The notes under the pieces were generated by a model. It was not told the origin of the DNA, searched no databases, and saw only the letters and a program-made list of their open reading frames with translations. Below, one piece after another: positions 51,760 to 64,000 of a stretch of DNA of 64,000 nt (the first letter of the stretch is position 1; each line of letters starts with the position of its first letter). Location of the stretch: the NCBI GenBank assembly GCA_024305405.1, contig JAKNDB010000053.1, forward strand, positions 186,001 through 250,000, read 5' to 3'. The translations under genes and the position numbers were made by a program. The DNA is from Dirofilaria immitis. Taxonomy: Eukaryota; Nematoda; Chromadorea; Rhabditida; Onchocercidae.

Positions 51760-52084
51760 CACCTTATGGAGTTAGAGAGAAAGGACAAAGAGTTGGTATC
51801 AAAGGAAAGAAGGAATCATGGATAGTCGAAAATGTTCAGAAGTAAGTTTTAGTACATTTTTATTAATCTATTTCTTTTGTTGAGAAATAAGTTCAAGAAA
51901 TTGTTACACCATCTGTAATATTTTTATGTAAATTATTTTTATTGGTTTTTTTTAGTGCAAACCATTATCCTGAAAAAGCGAAATACTCCATTTCCTCAAC
52001 ATTCCTTGATCTCATCGATCTTGCCGGCAAATTACTTGTTGTCGGTGGACGCTTACTATTTTGGTTTCCAGTGTTCGATGATGA
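51760..52084 (+). pseudogene. TRMT11: tRNA guanosine-2'-O-methyltransferase TRMT11 fragment (2 exons)
   Basis: Exon 51760-51841 begins (P)PYGVREKGQRVG and ends NVQ|GTAAGT; exon 51956-52084 reads HYPEKAKYSISSTFLDLIDL, then AGKLLVVGGRLLFWFPVFDD, and ends before GTTAGT. The (D)PPYG..E catalytic motif of N2-guanine methyltransferases plus the ...LDLL.FA...LV.GGRL.(F/Y)W.P block identify Trm11, the catalytic partner of Trm112 for m2G10 in tRNA. The two exons join in phase (2 spare bases then 1). The N-terminal THUMP-like part, the SAM-binding exons before PPYG and the C-terminal exon are not found within several kilobases, so it is a two-exon fragment. Confidence 0.8.
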
Positions 52085-54314
52085 GTTAGTTGTCTTATCA
52101 TTGTTAAAAAGAATTTATTAAGGAAGAATTGCGCGATCAGAATTCCCTGTACTACTATTTTCCGTTCTTTTGTAAAAATTAATTTAGATAATTTATGTCT
52201 ATTGATAATTGCATAATAATATATAGTATGCATAATTTCAAACAAAGATAATTCATATTTAATGATAACTTTATGATCAGCTTATATAAGAATCATAAAA
52301 TATGGTTGCAAAAAGAAAAAAAAATGAAATAAAGTAGTCAACAAATTTTTGAAAATTGGTCCATTTACAAACATCAATAGTTAATCCGTTAACCATGGAT
52401 GAATAATTTCTTTTAATTTCCCGAAAATTAATAAATACTAGGTCTTTTAATCTTGCTTCATAGAATATAGTTTTGCAAAATTTGATACGATTTAGCTAAT
52501 GAATCACATCCATATCCATATCCATATATATATATATAACTATCGAAAAACTATTATTATATCTACCATAAGAAAAAAGTTATGGCTAATATTCAGGAAC
52601 ATTCTAGTCATAATATTTTTATCCATTCCTAAGATATTTTATAAATTTATTAGGTAATTTTGCAATTTTCGTACAAACTATTTAAGCAATTAATTGAAAT
52701 AATGTAATTTATAAATATATAAGATAAAACTAAAAATTTCATTCCAATTAAATGTGTCGCGCTTGTGTCATATCAATATGGTTTATAATCAAAATTTTTT
52801 TCAATTCTTTCAAAAAAAGGAAAATTTCGTGTACATTGATGCGCGCTTTTAATATAAAACGATAGCAAGATCACCAAAAACGAAACTTATAGTTATTAAT
52901 AAACCAGGATGAATTGATGATATCCGAGAAATTTTTGTCATTAAAATTTTCATTATTTAATAAAAGATAGTTATGTTTATACATAAAGTATCAACTAATC
53001 TGAAGAATCTGTGGAAACACTTTGCATTAAATAATCGAGGAATCATCTTTGATGGAATAAATATATTATAAGCAAATTAAAGAATATATCAAATATGATG
53101 ATAAAACCGGAAGAACGATGAAATAATTTTAAAATGAATAATTAATGAAATCAAAGTTCATTATTTTGATACATCAGCAATAAATTAAAGCAATGAAAAG
53201 AGAATAAGTCTTTTTTTCAGATGCAATATTTAAAAAATTCATATTTCAATGGTAAAGAATCGGTGCACAATGTAATTTTAAATTACAATAATAGATTGCT
53301 AAATTATCTATTCGTCCAGTAATTAATTAATAATATCTTCCTAATATACCTAAAATTTATCTCTAGAGTGTGCTGAAACATGAACCGAATGATGTATTAT
53401 TGTAACATTTTCTATCGAACACCATTTTTCAGGCTTACAAAAATAGATGATTTCCATAATTTAAATTTAATTTGCAATTTTTTGATATTCAAATATAAAT
53501 TCATAAGAATTATCATACATTTACTATTCAAACATTATCAATAATTATATAATGTTATATTATGAAAGATAAGACGTAAGTAATAAATAAGTAAATAAAA
53601 TACACGTAGGAAGCTTACTTGAACTATAAAATAACAGTAAAATAATTAACCGTAAAAAATGCACTGAATTATAATAAAGAGCAAATTATGCCTTCACATG
53701 ATTTCGAACAAAATGTTGGTGCAAATATAAAGACTGTTTACTATAAAGACCGGAAATATTTTCCCAAAATTTATTGTGAATTAAGGCAAATTTTTTTCAA
53801 TACTTCAGTAATTTTTTTAGAGTATTTATAGATTTTCAAAAGCGTCTTCCTTTTAAATTGATTCCTTGAATCAATTTTCATCATATGCTAACTGCTGCAA
53901 CAAATTACTAGCCAATAATAATAACTACATATATGATGTTTCTCAAAATTAAAATCCGAAAAGCTTTAAATTTCCTAAAATCAAACTTAAGTTTTTATGA
54001 TGAAAGATAGACAGGTAAAAATGAAAGAATTAAGATCCATTAGATTATGAATATACTATGTATAATTACAAAGAATACATTATTGGGGGATCGCAAAAAT
54101 AATAATATAGGTCTAAGAAAAGTTATATTTCATACAGGTCTATTGTAATGAACACAAAACAAATCTATTGAAAGCTCTTCAAAACATCATATGATTTTAT
54201 GAATAAACTTGTGATTAAAAAATGAAAAACAACATCAAAAATTTTTAGATTAGTTCCAAGATTTTTACTAATATTCTTACCGAAGATAATAACATCTCAC
54301 AATTACGTAGTATA
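52085..54314. other. Intergenic DNA, no supported gene
   Basis: AT-rich with a (CATATC)n/(TA)n patch near 52505-52540. A 46-codon ATG frame at about 53688-53830 (plus, MPSHDFEQNVGANIKTVYYK...) is somewhat protein-like but has no splice or family support. It may be another fragment. Confidence 0.5.
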
Positions 54315-63614
<9,300 letters not shown>

Positions 63615-64000
63615 CTGAAGAAGCATTATTTACTAAAAACGTTACGCATTGCGATATAACTTTCATGATAAAATCTGTCAATACTAGTAAAATACATCTT
63701 GTTCCAATGTTACTCTGAAACAGTATATAGTATAGCATCATCATACTTAGGCCTTTCTCTCTTAAAGATATTACAATATCAACCATCCAGTTAGTAAACT
63801 TTATCAATTAGGTGACTAAATTTGCATTCGAGACATCCATTCATAAAGTAGTTATAAATTAAAAATTTGAATAGAACTTCCATATGATCTTCTCAAGGAC
63901 ATCTATAGAATTTCAACGTAATCTTCGTTCAAATGATAGATGTGATAATATTACATTTAATGTGCTTAATTAAAATTAACAGCAAAATAAATAGATTTCC
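63615..64000. other. Intron of the ACK gene running off the window
   Basis: Upstream (5') of the first kinase exon, the sequence after the acceptor TGCTTCTTCAG is intronic. No SAM-domain exon was found before the window edge. The open frames at 63363-63626 and 63517-63807 read the exon itself and its shadow. Confidence 0.6.

Overview
This is very AT-rich eukaryotic nuclear DNA with spliced genes and long introns. It looks like a spirurid, probably filarial, nematode. Three things point that way. Most introns read GT...(T)nCAG or TAG. There is a nematode-style short receptor tyrosine kinase and an ACK kinase of the kind nematodes carry. A decayed piece of an ispH (LytB) gene, best explained as Wolbachia-derived, sits in an intron. 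The species cannot be fixed from sequence alone.

Layout. Bases 1-18.9 kb: a gene desert of AT-rich DNA with many short tandem repeat blocks (30, 33, 34 and 42 bp units), microsatellites and one perfect 21-bp hairpin. 18.9-22.3 kb (+): a four-exon gene for a small single-pass membrane protein of 155 aa, whose first intron holds a near-perfect 73-bp tandem repeat. 22.3-31.2 kb: repeats and one degenerate gene relic near 26 kb. 31.2-38.8 kb (+): a divergent receptor tyrosine kinase whose exon phases close from the membrane segment to the stop, with DFS in place of DFG. 40.3-40.9 kb (-): the last two exons of a small membrane protein.

42.4-52.1 kb: a mosaic of duplicated and broken genes. It holds two paralogous C2H2 zinc-finger genes (-), each with an N-terminal PLDLS motif and the same frame break, plus fragments of endonuclease III (NTH1), beta-hexosaminidase, the tRNA methyltransferase TRMT11 and an unidentified gene. 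The NTH1 exons are out of order: exon '4' lies beside zinc-finger copy 1 and exons '2-3' beside copy 2. This fits a tandem duplication followed by complementary loss.

54.3 kb to the right edge (-): a long ACK-family (TNK2/SID-3 type) non-receptor tyrosine kinase with kinase, SH3, CRIB, DPF-motif-rich tail and C-terminal UBA domain. Its 5' end runs off the window. The ispH remnant lies in one of its introns. At least two coding exons of this gene, and both zinc-finger copies, appear to lack one base. In the kinase exons this falls in or beside short A or T runs, and in the zinc-finger genes an A6 run is a candidate site. The two live options are systematic homopolymer under-calling in the assembly and real decay.

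The genes do not form an operon. The two kinases act in signalling (receptor type, and Cdc42-linked endocytic type), and the zinc-finger proteins are candidate repressors.
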